64,000 bases of DNA from Pseudomonas hormoni (GTDB lineage: Bacteria; Pseudomonadota; Gammaproteobacteria; Pseudomonadales; Pseudomonadaceae). The notes under the pieces were generated by a model. The model ran no database searches. It was not told where the DNA came from and saw only the letters and a list, made by a program, of their open reading frames with translations. Where the stretch lies: assembly GCF_018502625.1 (NCBI RefSeq), contig NZ_CP075566.1, positions 2,795,001 to 2,859,000 of the forward strand. Reading direction: 5' to 3'. The position numbers were made by a program, and so were the translations under genes. Shown in pieces: positions 24,745 through 33,567 of this stretch (position 1 is the first letter of the stretch; each line of letters begins with the position of its first letter).

Positions 24745-25830
24745 TCAACGGCCGATCGGGGATTGCAGCCGCACGTGCAGCAATCCCTTGACCGTGCGCA
24801 TCACGGCCGCGTTCGCTTCTTCCATCTGCCCCACGTGCTTGAGCGCCTCTTCCAGTTCGCCCCGACCATGGGCGTCGAGCGCGGCCTGACCGCTGCTGTG
24901 AACCAGTCGATGCGGCACTTCCATCCGCCGAAAATCGGCATCGCGCTGTTGGTTCTGGTTCTGATCACCGTAGTACCACTGGCCGAACAGGCACTCGGTT
25001 TCGTCGGGCAGGGTCAGCGGTGAATGCGGCTTGGGGTTGAGCAGGCGGTCGTACACCGTGACTTTAAGCGTCAGTTCTTGCAGGTTGGCCAGTTCGACGT
25101 CAGACAGCAGGTGCGACTGGTCGATTTCGCGCTGCATCTGCTGCGCCTCACCGTACATGCCGGCCATGGCTTCCGCGGTTTTGTCGATCACCGCGCCGAA
25201 GGCGTTTGAGACCTGGCTCTGTTGCGAAATCGCCTGTTTGGCCTGGCTGATTTCCTGCTGGATGGCCGTGGTTTCCTTGACGATTTCCCGCGTGGCTTCG
25301 GCGGTCTTTTCCGCCAGCAGCCGCACTTCCCCGGCCACCACCGCGAATCCACGTCCGGTGTCCCCGGCGCGGGCGGCTTCGATGGCCGCGTTGAGTGCCA
25401 GCAGGTTGGTCTTGCGGGCGATGTCGCTGATCAGGTCAACGATGCGGTCGATCTCGCTGGCACGGCCCACCAGATGGGTGATCACGCCTTCCAGCGCGTC
25501 CAGCCCCGCCGCCATGACCCGCGATTGTTCCTGCAGGTGGCTGACCTGCTCACGGTTGTCGATGGCGGCGCGGGCGACGGTTTCCGCCCGTTGGTGATTG
25601 AGTTTGAGGCGCTGGTTGAGCATCGAGAACGATTCGCTGACCGGCGACAGCGAGTTGCCGCAGATCAGCAGGTGTTGCGCCAGGCCGCGGAAAAAATCGC
25701 GATCGCGCAACTCGGCTTTGCGGTCGGCCAGCAGTACTTCATCGGCGCCTGCCGTGACCGTCGGCTCGCTCGCCGCAAAGGGCAGTTCGACGTTGTACTC
25801 GGTGGTTTTGCGCCGCCACGTGAAATTCAT
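24745..25830 (-). CDS. Soluble chemoreceptor with CZB domain
   Basis: The protein is 361 residues from ATG 25830 (AAGGGA upstream); a GTG at 25857 is an alternative. There is no TM segment, so it is cytosolic. The MCP signalling hairpin tip is [21 protein letters not shown]. The C-terminal CZB domain has [25 protein letters not shown]. In the first CZB helix the residue equivalent to the first zinc-binding His appears to be Glu ([12 protein letters not shown]). CZB receptors sense zinc or oxidants such as HOCl, and some act on diguanylate cyclases. It may have altered metal binding. Confidence 0.85.
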   Translation of the reverse strand: MNFTWRRKTTEYNVELPFAASEPTVTAGADEVLLADRKAELRDRDFFRGLAQHLLICGNSLSPVSESFSMLNQRLKLNHQRAETVARAAIDNREQVSHLQEQSRVMAAGLDALEGVITHLVGRASEIDRIVDLISDIARKTNLLALNAAIEAARAGDTGRGFAVVAGEVRLLAEKTAEATREIVKETTAIQQEISQAKQAISQQSQVSNAFGAVIDKTAEAMAGMYGEAQQMQREIDQSHLLSDVELANLQELTLKVTVYDRLLNPKPHSPLTLPDETECLFGQWYYGDQNQNQQRDADFRRMEVPHRLVHSSGQAALDAHGRGELEEALKHVGQMEEANAAVMRTVKGLLHVRLQSPIGR

Positions 25831-25943
25831 CGCCATTCCCTTACGCCCCCGACGCACTGCGTCAAAGGCGCGGACAATACGAACGATCAGTGCCGGGTAA
25901 AAGATCCAATCCGACGAAAAAACTAAAGACCACGCCGACGGGG

Positions 25944-26852
25944 TCAGAACACCGACCAGCCAATCCGCTGGCTCAGTAGCTCCAGCGCGGCCATGCCCGC
26001 GAGTGAGTTACCGGCCGTGTTCAGTTCCGGCGACCAGACGCACACCGTGAACTGCCCCGGCACCACCGCGACGATCCCGCCGCCCACGCCGCTCTTGCCG
26101 GGCAGGCCGACGCGATAGGCGAAGTTGCCTGCTTCGTCGTAAAGGCCGCTGGTGGCCATGATCGAGTTGACTTGCTGGGTCTGGCGGGGGCTTAGGATCT
26201 GCTCGCCGCTGTGTTTGCAGAAACCGTCGTTGGCCAGGAAGCAGAACGCCCGGGCCAGGTCCGCGCAGCTCATGCGCAGGGCGCAATGACTGAAGTAGCT
26301 GCGCAATACCGCTTCGACATCGTTGTGAAAATTGCCGAAGGATTGCATCAGGTACGCCATGGCGGCGTTGCGCGCACGGTGCTGGTATTCGGACTCGGCG
26401 ACCTTGCCGTCCACCATCACCTGCGGGTTGCCCGACAGGCGCCGGACAAAGTCGCGCATCGACAACGCCGGTGCGGCAAAACGCGACTGGTTGATGTCGC
26501 AGATCACCAGCGCGCCGGCGTTGATAAACGGATTGCGCGGGCGCCCGCGCTCGAACTCCAGTTGCACCAGCGAGTTGAACGGCTGGCCGGAAGGTTCGTG
26601 GCCCAGGCGCTGCCAGATGGCTTCGCCGGAATGGTCGATGGCCTGCACCAGGCTGAACACCTTGGAAATACTCTGCACCGAGAACGGCGTGTGGGCGTCG
26701 CCGGCGCAAAACAGTTCGCCGTCGTTGCCATACACGGCGATGCCAAGCTGATTGGCCGGCACCGTGCCAAGGGCAGGAATGTAATCAGCCACCTTGCCCT
26801 GACCGATCAGGGGACGAACTGCGTCAAGGATCTCGTTCAACAGCGCTTGCAT
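25944..26852 (-). CDS. glsA: Glutaminase
   Basis: The 302-residue protein is standard length for the serine-dependent glutaminase family. [12 protein letters not shown] contains the S-x-x-K catalytic pair; [55 protein letters not shown] are conserved. It hydrolyses glutamine to glutamate and ammonia in the cytosol. Pseudomonads sometimes label it glsB. It appears monocistronic, with an REP pair upstream. Confidence 0.95.
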   Translation of the reverse strand: MQALLNEILDAVRPLIGQGKVADYIPALGTVPANQLGIAVYGNDGELFCAGDAHTPFSVQSISKVFSLVQAIDHSGEAIWQRLGHEPSGQPFNSLVQLEFERGRPRNPFINAGALVICDINQSRFAAPALSMRDFVRRLSGNPQVMVDGKVAESEYQHRARNAAMAYLMQSFGNFHNDVEAVLRSYFSHCALRMSCADLARAFCFLANDGFCKHSGEQILSPRQTQQVNSIMATSGLYDEAGNFAYRVGLPGKSGVGGGIVAVVPGQFTVCVWSPELNTAGNSLAGMAALELLSQRIGWSVF

Positions 26853-27229
26853 GCCGGGTTCCGAAGTCTCGCCCCATGGGATTGCGGGGACACTGACGCT
26901 AGACGCTGGCGGTCAGCAGCGGATCACAGATTGCCTGAGCACAATCTCATTAACACCTCTACTCCCTGTGGGAGCGGGCTTGCCCGCGATAGCGGTGTGT
27001 CAGACGACATCAATACTGGATTTGCCGGCCTCATCGCGGGCAAGCCCGCTCCCACAGGGATCTGCGCTATCTGTGTATCAGTGTGTATACAGAGCCGCCC
27101 TTGACACACCCCGCCCATAAAACCCCGCACCCACGACACATCGCAGATACACCCGATTGATGAAATGTGCCTGTCGATTGGCTCAGCCGATCAAAGCGCT
27201 CAACTCACTCAATGCTACGGAGTATCACC
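26853..27229. other. Intergenic region between glutaminase and HvfA-like gene
   Basis: The 377 bp contain an REP pair (26965-27060) and then a ~170-bp segment that must carry the promoter of the HvfA-like gene. The ribosome site CGGAG is at about 27218-27222. I see no other gene. Confidence 0.6.
26965..27060. repeat. REP pair (inverted)
   Basis: CCCTGTGGGAGCGGGCTTGC at 26965 (then CCGCGAT) and its near-perfect reverse complement ending CCCGCTCCCACAGGG at about 27060 flank a ~40-base spacer. It is the best-preserved copy of the GTGGGAGC subtype in the window. Confidence 0.85.
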
Positions 27230-27433
27230 ATGTTCAAGCTCTCGACTTCTTCCCTGACCCTCGGCCTGATCATTGCTGGCGGCCTGGCCCTGTCCAACGT
27301 CGCGTCCGCTTCCGAGTCCGAAGCGTTCAGCATGAAACAACTGGCCCACGGCTACAGCCAGGCCCAGGCGGACACCGCTGAAAAACCGGCTGAAGGCAAA
27401 TGCGGCGAAGGCAAGTGCGGCGCCAGCGAGTAA
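27230..27433 (+). CDS. HvfA-like RiPP metallophore precursor
   Basis: This 67-residue precursor has an N-terminal secretion signal (LTLGLIIAGGLALSNVASA), a short linker (SMKQLAHGYSQAQ) and the C-terminal tandem motif EGKCGEGKCG. The EGKCG repeat is the hallmark of HvfA-type precursors whose Cys residues are turned into oxazolone/thioamide groups that bind copper. Modification normally needs a DUF692 enzyme (HvfB) and partner HvfC; neither is next door. The following gene is a DoxX protein, a usual companion. Function in copper buffering is inferred from the family. Confidence 0.75.
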   Translation: MFKLSTSSLTLGLIIAGGLALSNVASASESEAFSMKQLAHGYSQAQADTAEKPAEGKCGEGKCGASE

Positions 27434-27487
27434 CCCCTGCGCAGGGCCGTCGGGCCCCGCATCCCTGACTGAACGGAGACCACGTCC

Positions 27488-28003
27488 ATGAACGCTGCAA
27501 TCTCGTCGGCCGTGAAAGGCCTGCACCTGAACCTTGATCGTGCCGGAAGCTGGCTCGCCCCCCTGACCTTAAGGGTGTTCATCGCTTGGGAGTTTTTCGA
27601 ATCCGGCCTTGAAAAGTGGAATGGCGAAAACTGGTTCGCCGACATCCAGGACCGCTTTCCGTTTCCCTTCGACCACGTGCCGGCCACACTGAACTGGGAG
27701 CTGTCGATGTGGGCCGAACTGATTTTTGCCCTCGCCATACTGGTCGGACTGGGCACGCGGATTTCCGCCATCGCGTTGATCGTGGTGACTGTCGTTGCGA
27801 CCGCTGCCGTTCACTGGCCGGCCGATTGGTCTACATTGAGTGAGCTTGCCCAGGGTTATGCCATCACCAACAAAGGGCACGGCAACTTCAAGCTGCCGCT
27901 GATCTACCTCGCCGCCCTGATGCCGCTGTTGCTCTCGGGTGCCGGCAAGCTCAGCCTCGATACGTTGCTGGCTCGATTCTTCTGGCGTCGCAACAATCGC
28001 TGA
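27488..28003 (+). CDS. DoxX-family membrane protein (HvfX/HvfD-like)
   Basis: The 171-residue membrane protein has four likely TM helices ([72 protein letters not shown]). DoxX family members frequently accompany HvfA/BufA copper-RiPP precursors. It begins 54 bp after the precursor with AACGGAG upstream, so both are probably one transcript. The biochemical role is unknown. Confidence 0.82.
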   Translation: MNAAISSAVKGLHLNLDRAGSWLAPLTLRVFIAWEFFESGLEKWNGENWFADIQDRFPFPFDHVPATLNWELSMWAELIFALAILVGLGTRISAIALIVVTVVATAAVHWPADWSTLSELAQGYAITNKGHGNFKLPLIYLAALMPLLLSGAGKLSLDTLLARFFWRRNNR

Positions 28004-28058
28004 AATGTTAATGTGGCAAGCTGCACCTCCCACCTCACTTGCGTAGACAGGAGCCACC

Positions 28059-28757
28059 ATGAGCGTGACCACCCAATGGATCGAGATCGACAGCGCCGAA
28101 GGTAAATTCGGCGCTTACCTGGCCATTCCGCATACCCAGAAAGGCCCGGGTATCGTACTGATCCAGGAGATCTTCGGCGTCAACGAACACATCCGTTCCG
28201 TCGCCGAGCAATACGCCGCCGACGGCTACCTGGTGATCGCGCCGGACCTGTTCTGGCGCAGCGGCCACCGTATCGAACTGACCTACGACGAAGCCGGCTG
28301 GAAGCGCGCGGTCGAGTTGATGAACGCCACCGACGTCGGCAAGGCGCAGAAGGACATCGAACTGGCCATCGACGCCCTGAAAGCCCAACCGGGCCTGGAC
28401 GGCGGGATCGCGTCCATCGGCTACTGCTTTGGCGGCCTGCTCTCGTACCACACCGCCGCCAACGGGCTGGTGGACGTGGCCATCGCCTACTACGGCGGCG
28501 GCATCCAGAACCAACTGGACCGTGCCGATGAAATCGAAGTGCCGCTGCTGATGCATTTCGGTGAGCAGGACAGCCACATTCCGCTAGAAGCCGTCGAGAA
28601 AATCGCCGAGCGCTTCGACAACAACGATAACGTGGAAATCGTCGTATACCCGGAAGCCGAGCATGGCTTCAACTGCTCGCATCGCGACAGCTACAACCAG
28701 CGCGCCGCAGCCGAGGCCCATGGCAATACGTTGATCTTTTTGGGTATGGAACTGTAA
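28059..28757 (+). CDS. Dienelactone hydrolase family protein
   Basis: The 232-residue alpha/beta hydrolase has the DLH-type Cys nucleophile in SIGYCFGGLL, Asp in FGEQDSHIP, and His in PEAEHGFNC. The N-terminal VLIQEIFGVNEHIRSVAE is characteristic. It hydrolyses an ester or lactone in the cytosol; no chlorocatechol genes are nearby, so the natural substrate is unknown. It starts after GACAGGAG. It is separated from the DoxX gene by only 55 bp and could be cotranscribed. Confidence 0.88.
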   Translation: MSVTTQWIEIDSAEGKFGAYLAIPHTQKGPGIVLIQEIFGVNEHIRSVAEQYAADGYLVIAPDLFWRSGHRIELTYDEAGWKRAVELMNATDVGKAQKDIELAIDALKAQPGLDGGIASIGYCFGGLLSYHTAANGLVDVAIAYYGGGIQNQLDRADEIEVPLLMHFGEQDSHIPLEAVEKIAERFDNNDNVEIVVYPEAEHGFNCSHRDSYNQRAAAEAHGNTLIFLGMEL

Positions 28758-28772
28758 GACCTGACCACTTTT

Positions 28773-28937
28773 CGTAGGAGCATGGCTTGCCGGCGAAGGC
28801 GATTTCAAAGATGCCTTCGCCGGCAAGCCGTGCTCCTACAGGATTAGCGTCAGTCCCCAATCCCTATCCATCCCCCGCTCCGTAGGAGCATGGCTTGCCA
28901 GCGAAGGCGACCTTTAAATCGCCATCGCCAGCAAGGA
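28773..28937. repeat. Two consecutive REP pairs
   Basis: First pair: GTAGGAGCATGGCTTGCCGG at about 28774 with its complement ending GCTCCTAC at about 28839. Second: GTAGGAGCATGGCTTGCCAG at 28882 with a truncated partner (CCAGCAAGG) ending near 28936. Both are direct relatives of the 7.35-kb copy and lie between convergent genes. Confidence 0.8.
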
Positions 28938-28941
28938 GTGA

Positions 28942-29910
28942 TCACACCTCTTCAGCTTGAGCAGTGCCGGCCAGCGTCGGTTGAGCATTGCGTTCATGCA
29001 CATGACGATGGGGCGTGCGGTCGATGTTAAGGCTGAGGATTTCCGGACGGCTGTAGTGACCGCGGCCATCCATCTGGCGCTTGCGAATTTCGATCTGGAA
29101 CAAGTCGATATCCGCGATCACCTCGCCTTCACCTTCGGTCAGTGCGCCAACAACCTCTCCTTGCGGATCGATGATCGCGGTGTAGCAGCCGCCGGAGATC
29201 GGGCCGATCTCGCAACCGGTATCGGCCATGATCTGCGCCTGCTGTTCCGGGTACAACCAGGCCGTCGAGTTCACCACGAAGCACGCCGATTCCAGCGCGT
29301 GCATGCGAATGCTGACTTCCATCTGGCGGGTGAACAGCGGGCCGGCAAATGAACCCGGGTACATCGAGGCATGAATCTGCTCGCCGTCTTCGATCAAGGC
29401 ATAACGCGCCAGCGGGTTGTAATGTTCCCAGCAGGCCAACTGGCCGATGCGGCCGACGGCGCTGTCGGTAGCGCGCAGACCGGAACCGTCGCCCATGCCC
29501 CAGATCATGCGTTCGTGATAGGTCGGCGAAATCTTGCGTCGTGCCTGAATCAGGGTGCCGTCCGCATCGAACAGCAACTGAGTGTTGTAGAGGGTGCTGC
29601 CATCGCGTTCGTTGACGCCGATGGACACCACCATATTGGCTTCTTTCGCGGCTTTGCCGATTGCATCGGTGGTCGCGGAAGGGACGACGACGGCCTGGTC
29701 CAGCAGTTTGTAGTGCTCGGCGCCCATTTTGAACGGAGCCTGCACAAAGGAGAAATACGGGTAGTACGGCACGATGGTTTCCGGGAAAACGGCGAACTGC
29801 ACGCCCTTCTCACCGAGTTCACGGATCTTGTTGACGACCTTTTCTACAGTCCCTTCACGGCTGTAGAGCACAGGAGCGATCTGGACGGCGGCGGCTTTGA
29901 CGATGGTCAT
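28942..29910 (-). CDS. Nitrilase
   Basis: The 322-residue protein has the carbon-nitrogen hydrolase triad E44 (FPETIVPYYPYF), K126 (ARRKISPTYHE) and C160 (LACWEHYNPL). The PETIVPYYPYFSFV and CWEHYNP context places it with true nitrilases, close to the Nit1C-type group linked to cyanide/nitrile assimilation. It should convert a nitrile to acid plus ammonia. The other Nit1C genes are not adjacent. The next gene upstream in the same orientation encodes a GlxA-type regulator, a likely controller. Confidence 0.9.
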   Translation of the reverse strand: MTIVKAAAVQIAPVLYSREGTVEKVVNKIRELGEKGVQFAVFPETIVPYYPYFSFVQAPFKMGAEHYKLLDQAVVVPSATTDAIGKAAKEANMVVSIGVNERDGSTLYNTQLLFDADGTLIQARRKISPTYHERMIWGMGDGSGLRATDSAVGRIGQLACWEHYNPLARYALIEDGEQIHASMYPGSFAGPLFTRQMEVSIRMHALESACFVVNSTAWLYPEQQAQIMADTGCEIGPISGGCYTAIIDPQGEVVGALTEGEGEVIADIDLFQIEIRKRQMDGRGHYSRPEILSLNIDRTPHRHVHERNAQPTLAGTAQAEEV

Positions 29911-30033
29911 GGCGGTGATCTCGTTGGGGAATGGGTTTCAACGAGGACCAGATTACGGCAATAATATTTTGTCTTGAATGTCGAATACGCAACCTTTTAG
30001 GACAAACCGTTTCTGTAAATCACTTGGATTTGC

Positions 30034-30081
30034 GACTGCTACGCAGTCGAGCGGGAGCAAGCTCCCTCGCCACAGTAAAGC
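30034..30081. repeat. Short repeat with CTACGCAGTCGAGCGGGAGC core
   Basis: GACTGCTACGCAGTCGAGCG followed by GGAGCAAGCTCCCTCGCCACA contains the GGGAGCAAGCTCCC palindrome. It resembles the composite element at 52.35-52.47 kb and lies in the promoter region of the nitrilase gene. Confidence 0.55.
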
Positions 30082-30104
30082 GCTCGACCATAGATTCTCC
30101 GGCA

Positions 30105-31037
30105 TCAACTCCGATTGGCGCGCTGGATGACTTGCGGCGGTTGGCCGAACGCGCGAATGAACGCTCTACGCATACGTTCCCGATCACCAAACCCGGTCTC
30201 TGTCGCCACCACATCGATGGCATGCCGGCCGGTTTCCATCATCAGACGCGCGGCCTCCACTCGCAGGTTCTCGATGGCCTTGGCCGGTGATTGACCCGTT
30301 TCGGCATGGAAGACGCGGCTGAACTGTCGCGGGCTGAGGTTGGCTGCGCTGGCCAGCGCCTCGACCGACAGCTCGGACTTCAGGTTCTGCTTGGCGTAGA
30401 TCAGCGCGGACTGGATGCGGTCAGTCTTGGGCTCGAGTTCGAGCATCACCGAAAATTGCGACTGCCCGCCCGCGCGTCGGTGGTAAACCACCAATTGCCG
30501 GGCCACACGCCGCGCCACTTCGGCGCCCAGATCCTTTTCAACCAGCGCCAGCGCGAGATCGACGCACGCACTCATGCCCGCCGCAGTCCAGACGTTACCG
30601 TCGTTGATGAAGATCCGGTCTTCTTCCACCCTCACTTTCGGGTACGCCCGCTGCAATGCCGGCGCATGACACCAGTGCGTGGTCGCCCGTCGGCCATCGA
30701 GCAGACCGGCTTCAGCCAGCGCGATGGCGCCAGTGCAAATGGAACCCAGGCGTCGGGTGGTCCGACTGGCACGGCGCAAAAATTCCACCATGCCGGGCGA
30801 GATGGGCCGGATCAGGTTGTCACCCATCACCAGCAGCGTGTCGAATGTGCGATGGTCGAACGCCGCGGTCTCCACGCCGAAACCGGCGGAGGTCTGCACC
30901 GTTCCACCGTGCTCCGATAACAAAGTGAGGCTGTACACCGGTTCGTCGACGGCGCCATTGGCCATTTCGAACGCCGCACACATGGCCAGGCCCAGCACCT
31001 GAAAACCGGGGTAAACGATGAGACCGATGTGGTGCAC
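30105..31037 (-). CDS. GlxA-type AraC-family regulator
   Basis: The 310-residue protein has an N-terminal DJ-1/PfpI domain (IGLIVYPGFQVLGLAMCAAFEMAN; GSICTGAIALAEAGLLDGR, with a Cys at the nucleophile-elbow position) and a C-terminal AraC HTH pair (LASAANLSPRQFSRVFHAETG; DVVATETGFGDRERMRRAFIRAFG). It lies 194 bp upstream of the nitrilase gene in the same direction and probably regulates it or binds a related small molecule. Confidence 0.9.
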   Translation of the reverse strand: MHHIGLIVYPGFQVLGLAMCAAFEMANGAVDEPVYSLTLLSEHGGTVQTSAGFGVETAAFDHRTFDTLLVMGDNLIRPISPGMVEFLRRASRTTRRLGSICTGAIALAEAGLLDGRRATTHWCHAPALQRAYPKVRVEEDRIFINDGNVWTAAGMSACVDLALALVEKDLGAEVARRVARQLVVYHRRAGGQSQFSVMLELEPKTDRIQSALIYAKQNLKSELSVEALASAANLSPRQFSRVFHAETGQSPAKAIENLRVEAARLMMETGRHAIDVVATETGFGDRERMRRAFIRAFGQPPQVIQRANRS

Positions 31038-31174
31038 GGGTGGCAGCCTCCATTGACCTTAAAGGTGGTATGACAGGTTTCCGGTCATTCGAGCTTGCAC
31101 TGTACGCCAGTCACCTCCACCCGGTCTGAAAATACCTCGCGACACCTCCACGAGCCGACGAAACGCCAGTGAGA

Positions 31175-31570
31175 TCAATACTCGGCGAGCTGTGGCAACC
31201 CATCCGTGATCTCGAACCACGGCGCCTTGCTCGCGACAAACACATGACGCGTTGCCGCCGCGCCGGGGTTGCTGTCCAGCGTACCCAGCGGAAACCCCAA
31301 TACCTGCGGATTGGCATCGAACTTCGTGTAGAGACTCGATCCACAGACCGAGCAAAAGCCTTTTCTCTCACCGGGCGACGACTCGTAAAACGTCAGCAGC
31401 TCTGCCCCGCTCAACGTCACCCAATCCTTCGTCAGCACCTTGGCACGGGTGCGGAAAGCCGAGGCGTGGAGTTTGCGGCACATAGAGCAGTGGCAGTTAA
31501 GGATATCGGTCAGTTCACCGTGGATCTCATAGGTGATCTGACCGCAGAGGCAGCTTCCTTTGTGGGGCAT
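31175..31570 (-). CDS. GFA (glutathione-dependent formaldehyde-activating) family protein
   Basis: ATG 31570, with AGGGAG upstream, gives 131 residues. The zinc-binding cysteine motifs are SCLCGQITYE, LNCHCSMCRK and FCSVCGSSLY. This CENP-V/GFA fold is widespread, and most members, unlike the founding Gfa, have no proven activity with formaldehyde. The neighbours give no clue. Confidence 0.88.
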   Translation of the reverse strand: MPHKGSCLCGQITYEIHGELTDILNCHCSMCRKLHASAFRTRAKVLTKDWVTLSGAELLTFYESSPGERKGFCSVCGSSLYTKFDANPQVLGFPLGTLDSNPGAAATRHVFVASKAPWFEITDGLPQLAEY

Positions 31571-31700
31571 CGGGTTTCTCCCTGAGTGCACAGGAGGGGG
31601 TCCTGAGCTTGGCAAGGAGTGTGCGGCTGGCTGGAAGTGAAGCGCACTGGCTCACGAGACAATCAGTGGTAGGTTTCGGCCAAAGTCGAGTGGGCGGTCG

Positions 31701-32636
31701 CTAGTGCCTGGTCATCAACCCGTGCAGCACGCCGAACCGCAAGCCGGGCTCGGACGGTGTCATGTGCGAAACGCCGAAGACCTTGAACGCCGCCAGCATC
31801 AGTACCAGTCCGCCCGGCAGGATGCTCAGGCGATGGTTTTGCAGACCGGCCAGCCTGAGTTGTTTGACGTGCCCCACTTCCAGCAGGCGCAACGACAGGC
31901 GCAGCAGGCCGCTGTAGGTGATACCGCTCTGGCCATCGTCGTTCAAACCGTTGGCCTTGAGGACTTTGGCCAGCATGCGTGCGGTTCCTGAAGAGCCGAT
32001 GACTTGCTGCCAGCCCAGCGTGCGATAACGGCGCGCCACGCGTTCGAACTGCAGTGTGGCGACACGCTCGGCCTCCAGCAGCGCCGGAGCGGTGATGCGG
32101 CCGCCTTGAAAGTAGCGCGCGCCAAAGGTGCCGCTGCCGATGGCGATGCTCTCGGTCAACAGCGGTTGAGCGCCCTGCCCCAGAATCAATTCCGTGGAGC
32201 CGCCGCCGATGTCGATGACCAGTCGCTTGCGCTCGGTGCCGGGAACCGTATGGGCCACGCCCGCGTACACCAATCGGGCTTCTTCATGCCCGGAAATCAC
32301 GTCAATGCGGAATCCCAGGTGCCGTTCCGCGCTGGCCAGAAACAGCTGGGCATTGTCAGCTTCGCGCACCGCACTGGTGGCCACCGCCCGCACACGACCG
32401 GGCTCGAAGCCGCGCAGTTTTTTGCCAAATCGCGCGAGTGCCTGCCATCCGCGATCCAGCGCCATTTCGTCCAGCGCGCCGCCCTGAAACCCCTCCGCCA
32501 GTCGAACCGGCTCACGCAGGGTCTTCACTTCCTGGATCACCAGTTGCTGGTTTCGTTTGACCGACTGGCCGATCATCATGCGAAACGCGTTGGAGCCCAG
32601 GTCAATGGCCGCAAACAGGGAGGCGTCTCCTTTCAT
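31701..32636 (-). CDS. Ppx/GppA family phosphatase (short form)
   Basis: ATG 32636 has AAGGAA upstream and gives 311 residues. The actin-like ATPase fold motifs are AIDLGSNAFRMMIG, ATSAVREADN, SGHEEARLVYAGV, VIDIGGGSTEL and GSSGTARMLAKV. Exopolyphosphatase/pppGpp phosphatase activity is possible, but the C-terminal HD domain found in Ppx and GppA (~500 residues) is absent. This short form is commonly present beside full-length Ppx in pseudomonads. It appears monocistronic. Confidence 0.88.
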   Translation of the reverse strand: MKGDASLFAAIDLGSNAFRMMIGQSVKRNQQLVIQEVKTLREPVRLAEGFQGGALDEMALDRGWQALARFGKKLRGFEPGRVRAVATSAVREADNAQLFLASAERHLGFRIDVISGHEEARLVYAGVAHTVPGTERKRLVIDIGGGSTELILGQGAQPLLTESIAIGSGTFGARYFQGGRITAPALLEAERVATLQFERVARRYRTLGWQQVIGSSGTARMLAKVLKANGLNDDGQSGITYSGLLRLSLRLLEVGHVKQLRLAGLQNHRLSILPGGLVLMLAAFKVFGVSHMTPSEPGLRFGVLHGLMTRH

Positions 32637-32746
32637 TGGGGTATTCCTTGCAAAATTCATCTGTCAGCCAACACAGGTCCGCTGAACGCTCAAGACGGTT
32701 TGCAGGAATTTTTACATGGGTTCGATGACACCCCGATGACAACCCT

Positions 32747-33367
32747 CTATCGAGCGTCCCCCCCTTTGGGCTTATAAAAGAGAAACATGCTGGTCTCGGT
32801 GGTCTTGATGTACTTCCGGGCCCAATCGGGTTTCACATTGCGGTCGTGAAAATACATGGCGCCGTTGGTTCGATCGTTGAGCTGCTTGTTGAGCGCCTTG
32901 CGCGCGATCTCCTTGGCGATCGCGTATTGGGTTTCTTCCTGGACCTGATCGGAACGCCCGTCACACCACCAGGAAAACTGGCAGTTCTTCGTTTCAGAAC
33001 CCTGTTTGACCACCGCGCACACCGTGTCCGGAAAACCCTCATGACCCAGGCGATTCATGACCACGCTGGCGACGGCTTCCATGTCGGCGGTCGATTTGCC
33101 TTTGGCTTCCCAGTAGATCGAGCGCGCCAGGCAGGTGATTGCATCGTCCAGCGGTGATGCACCGGCCGGATCGACGGCCTGCACTTCGGAGGTGGTAATC
33201 GCTTCGGACTTGGGCACCGGCAGATCGGCACCCTTCTCCGCCGCTTTCTGTTCCAGCACTTCGGCCTTGTCTTCGGCCACTTCCTTTTTTTGTTCCTGTT
33301 CAGTCGCCAATGCCTGGCCGCCGAGTAGCGTGATTGCACAGCAGATTGCTATCCAGATTAATCGCAT
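32747..33367 (-). CDS. Cell wall hydrolase, SleB/CwlJ-like
   Basis: The gene starts at ATG 33367 (AAGGGT upstream) and encodes 206 residues. A signal peptide (LIWIAICCAITLLGGQALA) is followed by a Lys/Glu-rich coiled segment (EQEQKKEVAEDKAEVLEQKA), then a Hydrolase_2 domain from ~residue 75 (CLARSIYWEAKGKSTADMEA, VVMNRLGHEGFPDTVCAVVK, FSWWCDGRSD). It should cleave peptidoglycan as a lytic transglycosylase-like periplasmic enzyme. It is divergent from the CAP-domain gene. Confidence 0.87.
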   Translation of the reverse strand: MRLIWIAICCAITLLGGQALATEQEQKKEVAEDKAEVLEQKAAEKGADLPVPKSEAITTSEVQAVDPAGASPLDDAITCLARSIYWEAKGKSTADMEAVASVVMNRLGHEGFPDTVCAVVKQGSETKNCQFSWWCDGRSDQVQEETQYAIAKEIARKALNKQLNDRTNGAMYFHDRNVKPDWARKYIKTTETSMFLFYKPKGGDAR

Positions 33368-33567
33368 GATCGACCCTTCTGAGTGGACTGGATTCAAGCA
33401 ACAAAATGTCGACGCACAGCACGTCTTTCGGGCGCCATGGCTTGATTGTAGTTGCCAGATTTCATTCCGACAGACGGCCAACAACCTGTATTTCGGCGCG
33501 AAAAGGCATTGCGCTCACGGGGGTGTCATCGCGCATCATGGGCGCAGTCAGATCAAGGGAGATTTCC

